DNA of 64,000 nucleotides from Edaphobacillus lindanitolerans (GCF_900156305.1 NZ_FTPL01000005.1:1-64000), one strand, 5' to 3'; positions 55,437 to 63,805 are shown, counted from the stretch's first letter. Notes: generated from the letters alone by a model not told the origin. Made by a program: numbers and translations.

Positions 55437-56147
55437 TTAAGTGGTCTTGATGGTCCGCTTGCCCCTGCCGAGCCAGCGTTCGAGAAGGCTGAAAAACTGC
55501 TCGATCAGGATGGACAGCACCCAGTAAATGAGTGCCAGGGCGATGAAAATTTCAAGCGCATGCGCGTTGAAGTTCGCCGCCACGATGAGATTCGCCTTTC
55601 CGACGATGTCAATGAGCCCGATCGTATAGGCGAGCGCGCCTTCCTGGAGAAGGGCGATGAGCCCGTTTGCGAAGTTCGGGAGTGCGACGACGACCGCCTG
55701 CGGGAACACAATCCGCCTGTAGGCCTGAAGCGGGGAGAGCCCCACGCTGACCGCCGCTTCATACTGTCCGCGGTTCACCGACAGGATGGCGGACCGTGCC
55801 ACCTCAGACATGATGGCTGCGAATTGCAGGGTGAACGTAATGACGACAAACACTGCGGTATGGACATCATGCAGGTTCAGCCCGAACTGTCCCGCGAGGA
55901 ACGGGACACCGTAATAGACAAGAAACAAGAGGACGATCGACGGGGTGCACCGCATGATCGTCGTATAGGCATCGGCCAGTTTCCTGGCAGCGGTGCTTTT
56001 GCCGAGTTTGGCTGCAGCCAGGAGAAGGCCGAGAAGTGTTCCGAACAGGATGGACAGGCCGGAGACCGCAAAGGTCACTTTCAGAAAAGGCATCAGCTGG
56101 GAAAAGGCGGTCCAAATATAAGAGGGGTCAAAATATTTTTCGATCAT
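55437..56147 (-). CDS. tcyL: amino acid ABC transporter permease (TcyL-like)
   Basis: A 236-residue PAAT-family permease. MRCTPSIVLLFLVYYGVPF and the EAA loop YEAAVSVGLSPLQAYRRIVFPQAVVVALPNFANGLIALLQEGALAYTIGLIDI are characteristic. It lies between the binding-protein gene (15 bp) and the second permease in one operon. The two-permease arrangement is that of TcyL/TcyM. Confidence 0.85.
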   Translation of the reverse strand: MIEKYFDPSYIWTAFSQLMPFLKVTFAVSGLSILFGTLLGLLLAAAKLGKSTAARKLADAYTTIMRCTPSIVLLFLVYYGVPFLAGQFGLNLHDVHTAVFVVITFTLQFAAIMSEVARSAILSVNRGQYEAAVSVGLSPLQAYRRIVFPQAVVVALPNFANGLIALLQEGALAYTIGLIDIVGKANLIVAANFNAHALEIFIALALIYWVLSILIEQFFSLLERWLGRGKRTIKTT

Positions 56148-56162
56148 CGGTGTTCCCGCCTG

Positions 56163-57014
56163 TCACCGGTCGACGCTGTCGAGGACATCGAACAGATTGC
56201 GCCCGTAGAATTCCTCGCTCAGCTCTTCGAGTTTCTTTTCTTCCTTCAGTTTCTTGACGGCACCGTCGTAGGCGGCGGCCAGTTCTTTTTCTTCCCGGTT
56301 GAACAGTGGCCAAGTCTTGATGACGTCAAATTCGTTGTAGACCACTTCCTCCTCCAGATGATGGTAAGGGCCGTCTTTCGCCGTGACCTGCTTTTCGAAT
56401 GGCCCCTCGATCATCACTCCTCCGTCAACACGCCCCTCATTGACCCACTGGACGACGTCGACCGTGAACGAGTCGCCGGCCTGGAGCTTCACCGGATTGT
56501 CCGGGTGGGCATTGTTGTATTCTTCGATGACGGTGTACTGGGCATTATTGGCGGCAATCGGGGCAAGCGAATATCCTGCAGAGGCGAAGTCTTCGAGTGA
56601 CTTGATGTTTTCGTCTTCCTTCCGGAGGACGAGGCCTGCACTGCTCAGGCCGAGGAACTCTTCGGGATACAGGAATTTTTTCGTGCGTTCCTCGGTCCAG
56701 AAAGCATTCTTCACGCCGGCCTGGAATTTGCCCTGCTCCACGCCGATGAGGAGGTCATCGCTGGTCGTGCCGACGAATTCAAATTCATAGTCGGGCAGGA
56801 GCTCGTCGACCAGCTTCATCACTTCCACGTCGTAGCCGGTCGGCTTTCCGTTCTCATCGATCCAGGACATCGGCTTTGATGCCTGGTCATAGGCGATTTT
56901 CACTTTCCTCACCGCGTCATCGCCTTCCGCGTCATCTCCGGATCCGCAGGCCGCGAGAAACAGCGCGGCGGATGTTCCGAGGAGAAGCATTTTAATCGAT
57001 TTGCCGATTTTCAT
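56163..57014 (-). CDS. amino acid ABC transporter substrate-binding lipoprotein (TcyJ/TcyK-like)
   Basis: A 283-residue solute-binding lipoprotein. The lipobox FLAACGSG has anchor Cys23, and a D/E-rich linker precedes the periplasmic-binding fold (KIAYDQASKPMSWIDENGKPTGYDVEVMKLVDELLPDYEFEFVG). It captures the substrate outside the membrane. Operon position and fold indicate a polar amino acid or a sulfur-containing one. It lies between the DszC-like monooxygenase gene and the permeases, on the same strand. Confidence 0.87.
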   Translation of the reverse strand: MKIGKSIKMLLLGTSAALFLAACGSGDDAEGDDAVRKVKIAYDQASKPMSWIDENGKPTGYDVEVMKLVDELLPDYEFEFVGTTSDDLLIGVEQGKFQAGVKNAFWTEERTKKFLYPEEFLGLSSAGLVLRKEDENIKSLEDFASAGYSLAPIAANNAQYTVIEEYNNAHPDNPVKLQAGDSFTVDVVQWVNEGRVDGGVMIEGPFEKQVTAKDGPYHHLEEEVVYNEFDVIKTWPLFNREEKELAAAYDGAVKKLKEEKKLEELSEEFYGRNLFDVLDSVDR

Positions 57015-57059
57015 TTGGGTGATCCCCCTTTTTAATCTGAACGTCTTCTTTGATGCCGG

Positions 57060-58244
57060 TTATCCCTGGCTGTCTTTGACCGAGCGGCGGGAACGGGATT
57101 GTTCAACGGCGGTTTCTGCGAGAGAACGGATGGTCATGTCATCCGCCGGCGGGTTGTGCAGCCCCGCCCGTGCATTGCGGTAGTAGCGCTGGAGCGGGTT
57201 CGTCCGCTGGAGGCTCTGTGCCCCGGCAATCCGCATCGCCTTGTCGACGATGGAGATGGCCGCGTTCGTGACGGACGTCTTTGCGGCGGGTACCTCACCC
57301 GTCATGAGCGGCCGCCGATTCTCATCGTCATAGGCCTCGGCCACGCTGTACAGCACGTGCCGTGCCTGCATCAATTCCAGCTCGATTTCGCCGATGAGCT
57401 GACGGACATTCGGAAGCCCGCTGATCGGTCCTTTCACGCTGTTCGGCGAATGGCGGTCGGCAAAGGCGATCACCCAGTCCCTGGCTGCCTGGGCGATGCC
57501 GAGATAGGCGGCGGGGAGGTGGAGGAGCCAGCCGTCAAATGCGGGCCCGCCGGCCGGCTTTTCAGGAAGTTCCACGAGGGCACCTTCCTCCACGCTCACG
57601 CCGTCGAGGACCAGGTCATGGCTTCCGGTTCCCCTCATGGAGACCACATCCCAGGTTTCATCGACTGACAGGCCGTCGAGGTCTTTGTGAAGCAGGAAGA
57701 AACCGATCCGTTCCTTGTCTTCGATCCATGCGGAAGTGAGGAAATAGGTGAGGGCGGGGGAGCCGGTCGTGAAAGACTTGCGTCCCGAGATGACGTATCG
57801 CTCACCGTCACGTACAGCGGTCGTGCCGGGACGCCCGCCCCGTGACGGGCTGCCGGTCAGCACTTCGCTCACGGACCGATTGACGAGCGCGCCGCCGATG
57901 AGTTCGTCGGCGAAAAACCGGAGAACCCCCGGGTCCCAGTCCTTCTTTTCAAAGACGGCTCCGGGGACACCGAGATTCCAGCCGACCGAAAGTGCGAGGT
58001 TTTCGTCGTATTTGGCGATCGTCTCCTGGAACAGCACCATCTCGTACACACCGATCCCTGCGCCGCCGAATTCCGGAGGGACTGCAAGCGCCGTGTAGCC
58101 CGAGGCGGCGAGTTCCCGGATCTGGCTGACGGGATATTCTCCCCGCTCATCCCGCTCCTGGGCATCCTCGGCAAACCGGCGTCCGATCTCATCGAGCCGT
58201 GCCACCCATTGCCGCTGCAGTTCTGTCCGAATGAATAAATCCAT
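57060..58244 (-). CDS. acyl-CoA dehydrogenase-like flavin monooxygenase (DszC/SfnB type)
   Basis: A 394-residue protein with the acyl-CoA dehydrogenase fold, but the C-terminal part (NPLQRYYRNARAGLHNPPADDM) is of the kind found in DszC/SfnB-type monooxygenases, which use FMNH2 and oxygen on organosulfur compounds. A catalytic-base glutamate of true acyl-CoA dehydrogenases is not evident at the expected place. The ATG follows AGGAGGAG. It is the first gene of a transcript that continues into the cystine-type ABC importer. A candidate FMN reductase lies at 36425 or 62923. Substrate unknown; an imported sulfone, sulfonate or thioether is plausible. Confidence 0.78.
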   Translation of the reverse strand: MDLFIRTELQRQWVARLDEIGRRFAEDAQERDERGEYPVSQIRELAASGYTALAVPPEFGGAGIGVYEMVLFQETIAKYDENLALSVGWNLGVPGAVFEKKDWDPGVLRFFADELIGGALVNRSVSEVLTGSPSRGGRPGTTAVRDGERYVISGRKSFTTGSPALTYFLTSAWIEDKERIGFFLLHKDLDGLSVDETWDVVSMRGTGSHDLVLDGVSVEEGALVELPEKPAGGPAFDGWLLHLPAAYLGIAQAARDWVIAFADRHSPNSVKGPISGLPNVRQLIGEIELELMQARHVLYSVAEAYDDENRRPLMTGEVPAAKTSVTNAAISIVDKAMRIAGAQSLQRTNPLQRYYRNARAGLHNPPADDMTIRSLAETAVEQSRSRRSVKDSQG

Positions 58245-58311
58245 CGTTGCATCTCCTCCTGATTGTCTATCATATTAAAAGAAAAGCGGAATAGTCGGGA
58301 TTAAATCAAAT

Positions 58312-58339
58312 ATTTACGGGCCGTCCAAGGCCCGTAAAT
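58312..58339 (-). promoter_or_regulatory. leader hairpin of the monooxygenase/ABC operon
   Basis: An 11-bp perfect stem (ATTTACGGGCC / GGCCCGTAAAT) with a 6-nt loop, followed on the minus strand by ATTTGATTTAAT. It lies downstream of the promoter at 58368-58396 and about 70 bp before the start codon, so transcripts must pass through it. It may attenuate the operon. Confidence 0.6.
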
Positions 58340-58367
58340 GGTTATGTGACTTTTTCAACATGCCCAC

Positions 58368-58396
58368 ACTATATAAAATAAAACATACAAAGTCAA
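58368..58396 (-). promoter_or_regulatory. promoter of the monooxygenase/ABC operon
   Basis: On the minus strand: TTGACT (58396-58391), 17 bp, TATAGT (58373-58368). Confidence 0.7.
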
Positions 58397-58459
58397 TAAG
58401 AATTAAGGGTTTAAGCGGGCCGGCATCCCTGCCATCAAGAAAATTCTCCGGGAGCAGTG

Positions 58460-59914
58460 TCAGGCGGCGGTTGGAGCCGGCTTAAAGGCTTTTGCCGAAA
58501 CCGCTATGACCAAGAAGAAGGCGGCCGCCATGAGTCCCGCATCCAACAGCAGCGGGACCCCCCAGTTCCCGGATGCATCGCGGATGACGCCGGACACAAC
58601 GGGTGAGAGAATGGCGCCGATCTCGGCAATGAGGTTCAGCATGCCGAACATCGAACCGCGCTGTTCGGCGGGGGCCAGGTCATTCGCCAGCGCATGGGCG
58701 ACCGGGTGGGAGGAAAAGAAGAACAGGCCCGAGACGAACAGCAGAACGGACAGGACGACCGGATTGTGGAAACCGGCCATCACATAACCGGCGAAGATGA
58801 AGGTCAGGACCGTCACGATGGCCAGCTGGGCGGCCAGGACATTCCGGCGTCCGTTCGTCCTGACGGCCGCCCGGTCCGAGATCATCCCTCCGAGCGGGAA
58901 ACCGATGATGCCGGCGAGCCCGTTGAAGGAAGCCACGAGCGCAGCGGTGACGAGCGCACTGCCACCGAAGTCCTGGACGATTGACACTGCCCAGAAACCA
59001 TAGAACCAGAGATGCCACATGATCGGGATGAAGACGAGATAGATGAGGAACAGATTGCGGTTTTTTAGGATCGGTCCGATTTCTTCCTTCTTCCGCCTGT
59101 ACAGGAAGAGGATCAGGATCGGGCAGAGCGCGGTCAGCATGAACGCAATGCCGATGTCGGATACACCGAACCGTGTCGCGATCACATAGATGCCGAGCAC
59201 GATGGCGAGGAAGACCGCACAATAGCCGAAGAGGGGGGGCAGGGCCTTTCTGTATTCGGCCTTGATGCCCGGCGATGCGGGATCGGCACCCGGCGCCCAT
59301 CGCTTCGGCTTCAGGAACCGGGCGATGACCAGTCCCGAAACGATCGTGATTCCGCCAAGGACAAAGAACGGAATCCGCCAGGCGTTCTTTCCGAAGTGGG
59401 GTTCCGCCCAGCCGAGCAGGAGCGGCACGCCGAGTGTGGCGACCGTCAGTCCCATCGAAACGCCGATCAGTGCGATGCCCATCCCGAGGCCGACTTTCTC
59501 GGGCGGGGAATGATAGGCGATATACGACCGGTCATTGGAATAGAAGACCCCTTCCCCGAGGCCGAGCAGCACGCGGAAGATGATGAATGCCAGGAGCCCT
59601 CCGGCGAGCCCGGTCAGAATGGTGGCCACACCCGCCCAAAAAACACTCAGGACGATGATGGCCCGGTAGCCGAACCGGTCTCCGAGAAAGCCTCCGGGGA
59701 ACTGGGTCAGCATGAATCCTGCGAAGAACAGGCTGCCGATCAGCCCGCCGATCGCATGGGGATTCGCCGCCCCTGCAAAGAACGCCACTTCATGTTCGAT
59801 CATGTACGAGATGATCGGCCCGGTCGCCGTACGGTCGATGTATGAAACGAACCAGCCGAGGAACAGCATGCCCCAGATCGTATGATAATGTTTCAATCCT
59901 TCTTTTCTGCTCAT
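58460..59914 (-). CDS. MFS transporter under SAM-riboswitch control
   Basis: A 484-residue major facilitator with twelve or more helices. It resembles the anion:cation symporter (ACS) group at the start (HTIWGMLFLGWFVSYIDRTATGPIISYM), with the loop FLGDRFGYRAIIVLSVFWAG. ACS members carry organic anions. The ATG follows a GGAG-type site. A complete SAM-I riboswitch with terminator precedes it, so it is shut off when SAM is plentiful. It therefore probably imports a methionine precursor or another organosulfur compound. Not known from the classical B. subtilis S-box regulon as I remember it. Confidence 0.85.
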   Translation of the reverse strand: MSRKEGLKHYHTIWGMLFLGWFVSYIDRTATGPIISYMIEHEVAFFAGAANPHAIGGLIGSLFFAGFMLTQFPGGFLGDRFGYRAIIVLSVFWAGVATILTGLAGGLLAFIIFRVLLGLGEGVFYSNDRSYIAYHSPPEKVGLGMGIALIGVSMGLTVATLGVPLLLGWAEPHFGKNAWRIPFFVLGGITIVSGLVIARFLKPKRWAPGADPASPGIKAEYRKALPPLFGYCAVFLAIVLGIYVIATRFGVSDIGIAFMLTALCPILILFLYRRKKEEIGPILKNRNLFLIYLVFIPIMWHLWFYGFWAVSIVQDFGGSALVTAALVASFNGLAGIIGFPLGGMISDRAAVRTNGRRNVLAAQLAIVTVLTFIFAGYVMAGFHNPVVLSVLLFVSGLFFFSSHPVAHALANDLAPAEQRGSMFGMLNLIAEIGAILSPVVSGVIRDASGNWGVPLLLDAGLMAAAFFLVIAVSAKAFKPAPTAA

Positions 59915-59957
59915 CTTATGTCACTCCATCCGATTGGTTGTCTGATCGGAGCGAATG

Positions 59958-60099
59958 GAAAATGCCCCGCTTGGCGCGGGGCATGGCCTTCCGTCGCTCT
60001 CATGTCCGGCGCAGCAGCGCCTCCGGAATTGGCACCTTGCCCTGTTCGGGTGGTTGCCGGGCATCATCGGGCCGGTCCCTCCGCCTCTCTGCATAAGAG
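59958..60099 (-). ncRNA. SAM-I (S-box) riboswitch upstream of the MFS gene
   Basis: Read on the minus strand from 60099, the element shows P1 CTCTTAT (pairing with ATGAGAG at 60003-59997), the GAGGCGGAGGGACCGGCCC segment, GATGATGCCCGGCAACC and AGGTGCCAATTCC, all S-box landmarks. Next comes a terminator (ATGCCCCGC / GCGGGGCAT, 59984-59962) with a T-run. SAM binding should favour termination and reduce MFS expression. Confidence 0.93.
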
Positions 60100-60173
60100 T
60101 ATTAAGTCTGGAATGCGGTTCTTGGCTGACCGGACGGCAAGCAACATCGAAGCCGTTCGGCCATAAAGGGCTG

Positions 60174-61313
60174 TCACCGCGGGTCTTTCCCCCAGATGTC
60201 TTCCGCGATCTTTACCGCATGGCGGATCTTGGCCCATTGCTCCTCTTCCGTCAGATTGTTGCCTTCCTCGGTAGAGGCGAAGCCGCATTGCGGGCTCAGC
60301 GCAAGCTGTTCGAGCGGGACATACCGGGCCGCTTCACGGATCCGGGCCTTGACCTGCTCTTCGTCTTCCAGTTCGGGACGTTTCGAGGTGATCAGGCCGA
60401 GCACGATCGTCAGGTCCGGCCGGTTGACGAAGCGGAGCGGCTCAAAGCCGCCGGAACGGTCATCGTCAAACTCCAGGAACAATCCGTCCACGTCGAGCCC
60501 GCCGAAGATGACCTCCCCCGCGCGCTCATAGCCGCCGCTCGTGAAGTACTGGGACCGGAAGTTGCCCCGGCAAATATGCATCGTGACGAGCAGGTCATCC
60601 GGCCGTCCGGCGATGGAGCCGTTGATGGCCCGGGCAAATTGATGGATCAGTTCGTCCGGGTCGGAGCCCAGTTCCCGGACCCGGTCGCGTTCGTCTTCCG
60701 TGAAGAAGGAAGTCCATGCCGTGTCATCAATCTGAAGGTACCGGCAGCCCGCTGCGTACAGATCCTTGATCAACGCATTGTAGGCGGCAGTGACGTCTTC
60801 GTAGACGTCTTCATGCTTTGCGTACACATCGGTTTCGAGCGCCGCCCGGGCAAACACCAGGTTAGGGCTCGGTATCGTAAATTTGACGGTCGCCCCTTCA
60901 CCGGCGATTTCCTTCAATGACTTGAAGTGGTCGATGAACGGATGGTGTCCGCCGTAGCCGACCTTGCCGACGACCCGGATGCCGACGGGACGCGTCTGCA
61001 CGGCATTGAACTTGCGGACGCCGTCCGGTGTCTCATACAGTTCGATGCCGTCGAGCCCGGAGAGGAAGTCGAGGTGCCACCAGCTGCGCCGGAATTCCCC
61101 GTCTGTGACGCCCTGGATGCCGTTGGCTTTCTGGGCTTCCACAAGCGCCTTGATCTCCTGATCTTCAATTTTGGTCAGCTCTTCGCGTGAAAGGAGCCCT
61201 TCCTTGAATTTTTCCCGTGCTTCTTTGAGCCGGGCCGGGCGGAGGAAGCTCCCGACATGGTCGGCTTTGAACGGCGAGCGGATTTTCTTCGTTTCGTCAG
61301 TTTTCGTGGTCAT
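60174..61313 (-). CDS. MetE C-terminal-like methyltransferase (YxjG/YxjH family)
   Basis: A 379-residue TIM-barrel protein matching the C-terminal, catalytic half of cobalamin-independent methionine synthase. The zinc ligands are visible: His246 and Cys248 (MHICRG), Glu281 (LFLEFDD) and Cys343 (SPQCGFAS). The N-terminal block FKADHVGSFLRPARL is typical of B. subtilis YxjG/YxjH, which are of the same size. It should methylate homocysteine or a related thiol, with a methyl donor that need not be the polyglutamyl folate used by full-length MetE. It lies 73 bp downstream of metI and probably shares its S-box-controlled transcript. Confidence 0.87.
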   Translation of the reverse strand: MTTKTDETKKIRSPFKADHVGSFLRPARLKEAREKFKEGLLSREELTKIEDQEIKALVEAQKANGIQGVTDGEFRRSWWHLDFLSGLDGIELYETPDGVRKFNAVQTRPVGIRVVGKVGYGGHHPFIDHFKSLKEIAGEGATVKFTIPSPNLVFARAALETDVYAKHEDVYEDVTAAYNALIKDLYAAGCRYLQIDDTAWTSFFTEDERDRVRELGSDPDELIHQFARAINGSIAGRPDDLLVTMHICRGNFRSQYFTSGGYERAGEVIFGGLDVDGLFLEFDDDRSGGFEPLRFVNRPDLTIVLGLITSKRPELEDEEQVKARIREAARYVPLEQLALSPQCGFASTEEGNNLTEEEQWAKIRHAVKIAEDIWGKDPR

Positions 61314-61385
61314 TTGGATTCCTTCTTTCTGTTTGTTTTTATATTTTCCGGATTGACGGTCTTCCGTCCCGGTCTTTCAACACGA

Positions 61386-62534
61386 TCAGTTGGCGTTCAC
61401 GACGGTTCCGGCGGCGGAGTTCTGTGCGTGCAGCCGGGACAGCCCGAATGCCTGCCGGAGATCATCGATGAGATCTTCCGGGTCTTCGATGCCGACTGAC
61501 AGCCGGAGGAGCGAGTCATCGATTCCCCGCCTCGACCGTTCCTCATACGGGATGTCGGCATGGGTCTGGGTCGATGGGTACGTGATGAAGCTCTCGACCC
61601 CGCCGAGGCTTTCGGCAAACGCGATCAGTTCCAGTTCTTCAAGAAGCGGTGCGACGATGGCAGGGTCTTTCACCCGGAACGAGAGCATCCCGCCCCGTCC
61701 CGGGTAAAGGACTTCCGATACCGCCGGTTCGGTGCGCAGCCAACCTGCGAGCCGCCGCGCATTTTCTTCATGCTGCTGCATCCGGAGCGGCAAGGTCTTC
61801 AGTCCCCGGATCACAAGCCAGGAATCGAAGGGAGAGAGGACCGCCCCTTCCGCATTGTGCTGGGCGGCCAGCCGTTCGCAGAGTTCCCGGCCTTTGGCCA
61901 CGACGAGGCCTGCCAGGACATCGTTATGGCCGCCAAGATATTTGGTCGCGCTATGGACGACGATATCGGCACCCGACTCGATCGGCCGCTGGAGGATCGG
62001 CGTATAAAAGGTATTGTCGACAATGAGCAGAAGCCCGTGCTTCCCGGCCAGCTCTCCGTAGGCGCGCAGGTCGATTTCCTGCAGAAGCGGATTGGTCGGG
62101 GTTTCGATGAACAAGGCCTTCGTCCCCCCCGTGATCGCCCGCTCGACTTCCGCGGGGGCGTCGAACGGCAGGTAGTCGACGGGGATCCCGTACTGTTTGC
62201 GGTAATGTTCGAACAGCCGGTAAGTCCCGCCGTACAGGTCTTCCGGAGCGAGAATGCCGTCTCCGGGCCGGAACAGCGACAGGACCAGGCCGATTGCCGC
62301 CATTCCGGAACTACAGGCGAAGGCGGCGTCCCCGCCCTCAATCTCGGCGAACCCTTCTTCGAGAAGGGCACGGGTCGGGTTTTTGCTCCGGGAATAATCA
62401 TAGCCTGTGGACTGCCCGAGGCCGGAGTGCTCGTAGGCCGTTGAAAGGTGGATCGGAGGATTCACCGCCCCCGTGCGGGAATCAGTGCGGTTTCCGAGCT
62501 GGGCCAGCAAAGTGGAAACTTTTCTCTTGGTCAT
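61386..62534 (-). CDS. metI: cystathionine gamma-synthase / O-acetylhomoserine thiolyase MetI
   Basis: A PLP enzyme of 382 residues making cystathionine (or homocysteine) from activated homoserine. It has the PLP-lysine Lys198 in SATKYLGGHNDVLAG, the ETPTNP and DNTFYTP blocks, and SVGIEDPEDLIDDL near the end. The ATG at 62534 has GAAAGGG at proper spacing; another ATG six bases upstream is slightly too near. A SAM-I riboswitch directly precedes it, as for B. subtilis metIC. A metC (cystathionine lyase) gene does not follow; the YxjG-like gene is in its place. Confidence 0.9.
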   Translation of the reverse strand: MTKRKVSTLLAQLGNRTDSRTGAVNPPIHLSTAYEHSGLGQSTGYDYSRSKNPTRALLEEGFAEIEGGDAAFACSSGMAAIGLVLSLFRPGDGILAPEDLYGGTYRLFEHYRKQYGIPVDYLPFDAPAEVERAITGGTKALFIETPTNPLLQEIDLRAYGELAGKHGLLLIVDNTFYTPILQRPIESGADIVVHSATKYLGGHNDVLAGLVVAKGRELCERLAAQHNAEGAVLSPFDSWLVIRGLKTLPLRMQQHEENARRLAGWLRTEPAVSEVLYPGRGGMLSFRVKDPAIVAPLLEELELIAFAESLGGVESFITYPSTQTHADIPYEERSRRGIDDSLLRLSVGIEDPEDLIDDLRQAFGLSRLHAQNSAAGTVVNAN

Positions 62535-62560
62535 GTACATCGTCCCTTTCTTTTTTTCAG

Positions 62561-62726
62561 AAAAATAAAAATGGACCCTCAAATAAGAAGAGGGTCCGGC
62601 CGGTCGCGGAGTCATCTTCTCATCTTTCGGACCCGAAAATCAGGTCCGCTGGAATTAGCACCTTTGCCGGTTCGGCAGGTTGCTGAGACATCAAAGGGCC
62701 AGTCCCTCCGTCTCTCTCGATAAGAA
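62561..62726 (-). ncRNA. SAM-I (S-box) riboswitch upstream of metI
   Basis: Read on the minus strand from 62726: P1 TTCTTATC pairs with GATGAGAA (62624-62617). In between are GAGAGACGGAGGGACTGGCCC, GATGTCTCAGCAACC and AGGTGCTAATTCC, matching S-box consensus. The terminator GGACCCTC / GAGGGTCC (62597-62573) is followed by ATTTTTATTTTT. SAM should cause premature termination of metI transcription. Confidence 0.96.
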
Positions 62727-62815
62727 ATCCATGATTTAATTGTTTGACAACTTTCGATGAACCAACCTTATCATGCTTGGCGAAGATTCACAAGCCTGAT
62801 TTTAAAGAATTTTCA

Positions 62816-62829
62816 TGTAAGCGCTGCCA
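62816..62829 (+). promoter_or_regulatory. cre-like site upstream of the azoreductase gene
   Basis: TGTAAGCGCTGCCA fits the cre consensus TGNAANCGNTNNCA at every defined position. It lies 94 bp before the start codon, between metI's promoter region and the reductase gene; which gene it serves is uncertain. Confidence 0.5.
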
Positions 62830-62922
62830 ACCGCGAAACCTCGGTTTCAAGGCATATTCCGGGAAGAATCGGGCACAATCCTGTATCATAGGACAAGAAA
62901 TCTAACAAAAAGGAGTTTCATC

Positions 62923-63483
62923 ATGACAATCAAAGTAAAAGCGATCATCGGGAGCACGAGCTCCAATTCCTATAATCTGAAAGTCGTTGAATCCATGCGG
63001 AAGCGCTATGCGGACAAGCTCGAAATCACGCCTGTCTTCATCAATGCGCTCGACCCGTTCGCGATCGACATCGAGAACAACCCGACGGCGGACGTGCTCG
63101 ACTTCAAGGCGGATGTTGCAGACTCGGATGCAGTGCTGTTTGCCGTTCCGGAATACAACTTCTCCATCCCGGGCACGTTGAAAAACGCGATTGACTGGAT
63201 GTCGCGCGGCGAACTGGTTCTCCAAGGCAAGCCGACATTCATCGTGGGCGCCTCCATGGGACTGCTCGGATCCGTCCGTGCCCAGCAGCATCTCCGGGAA
63301 ATCCTGTCCAACCCGAACCTCGCTCCGGCACTCCTGCCGCAGAACGAAGTGTACATCGGCGCCGTCCATACGAAACTGGATGAAAACGGACTGCTGAACG
63401 ATGAAGCGACCCTGGCGTTCCTCGACACGGTCGTGGACAACTTCATCAAGTTCTACGAAAAAGAAACGGCTTCGGCCAAGTAA
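62923..63483 (+). CDS. NADPH-dependent FMN reductase / azoreductase-type flavoprotein
   Basis: A 186-residue flavodoxin-like reductase. It starts MTIKVKAIIGSTSSNSYNLKVVESM with the FMN phosphate loop GSTSSNSYN, then AVPEYNFSIPGTLKNAIDWMSRG, which contacts the isoalloxazine ring and is typical of the YhdA/ChrR/Azr group. It may reduce quinones, azo compounds or free FMN. The ATG follows AAAGGAG. It is divergent from metI and its riboswitch. It could also supply FMNH2 to the DszC-like monooxygenase, which has no adjacent reductase. Confidence 0.88.
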   Translation: MTIKVKAIIGSTSSNSYNLKVVESMRKRYADKLEITPVFINALDPFAIDIENNPTADVLDFKADVADSDAVLFAVPEYNFSIPGTLKNAIDWMSRGELVLQGKPTFIVGASMGLLGSVRAQQHLREILSNPNLAPALLPQNEVYIGAVHTKLDENGLLNDEATLAFLDTVVDNFIKFYEKETASAK

Positions 63484-63560
63484 TCTTCCCATCCCGTACT
63501 TCCGGCAACGGAGCGTGCGGGATTTTTGATTGCCCTCCCCGGGATCCGGGTAAAGGAGGT

Positions 63561-63785
63561 CTAGAAGAGGAAGGGGAGAGCGGAATCGACGACAACAAAA
63601 AGCAGGAAAACCGTCCCGTCAAAGAAGAGGGAAGACATTCGGAAGATCCGGAGAAGCTGGCACTCGGACCGGACGGGGATGACGGGTTCACCGGCATGCC
63701 GGACGCCGGGATGCCTGATCTGGAACCGGAGCAGAGCGGCCGGGGGCAGATGAAGCAGGCGAAAAAAAGCACCGGCGAACAATAA
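63561..63785 (+). pseudogene. small hydrophilic open frame lacking a usual start codon
   Basis: 74 codons, open from at least 63561 to the TAA at 63783. A near-perfect AAAGGAGGT ribosome site stands directly before it, but the first in-frame codons are CTA GAA GAG and no ATG, GTG or TTG follows within a usual distance. The predicted peptide is rich in E, D, G, P and K (GPDGDDGFTGMPDAGMPDLEP) and reads like a real small acidic protein. Likely a gene whose start codon has mutated, or a sequencing error. An in-frame ATG at about 63696 would give only the last 30 residues. Confidence 0.45.
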
Positions 63786-63805
63786 CCGGTTTTCCGGACA
63801 AATAA

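Noticed and set aside
55413-56600. 395-codon plus-strand frame opposite the ABC permease and binding-protein genes
   Set aside because: Charged, repetitive shadow sequence; the minus-strand genes have clear family motifs.
59955-60920. 321-codon plus-strand frame across the second S-box
   Set aside because: It covers a riboswitch and the end of the YxjG-like gene, both clearly on the minus strand.
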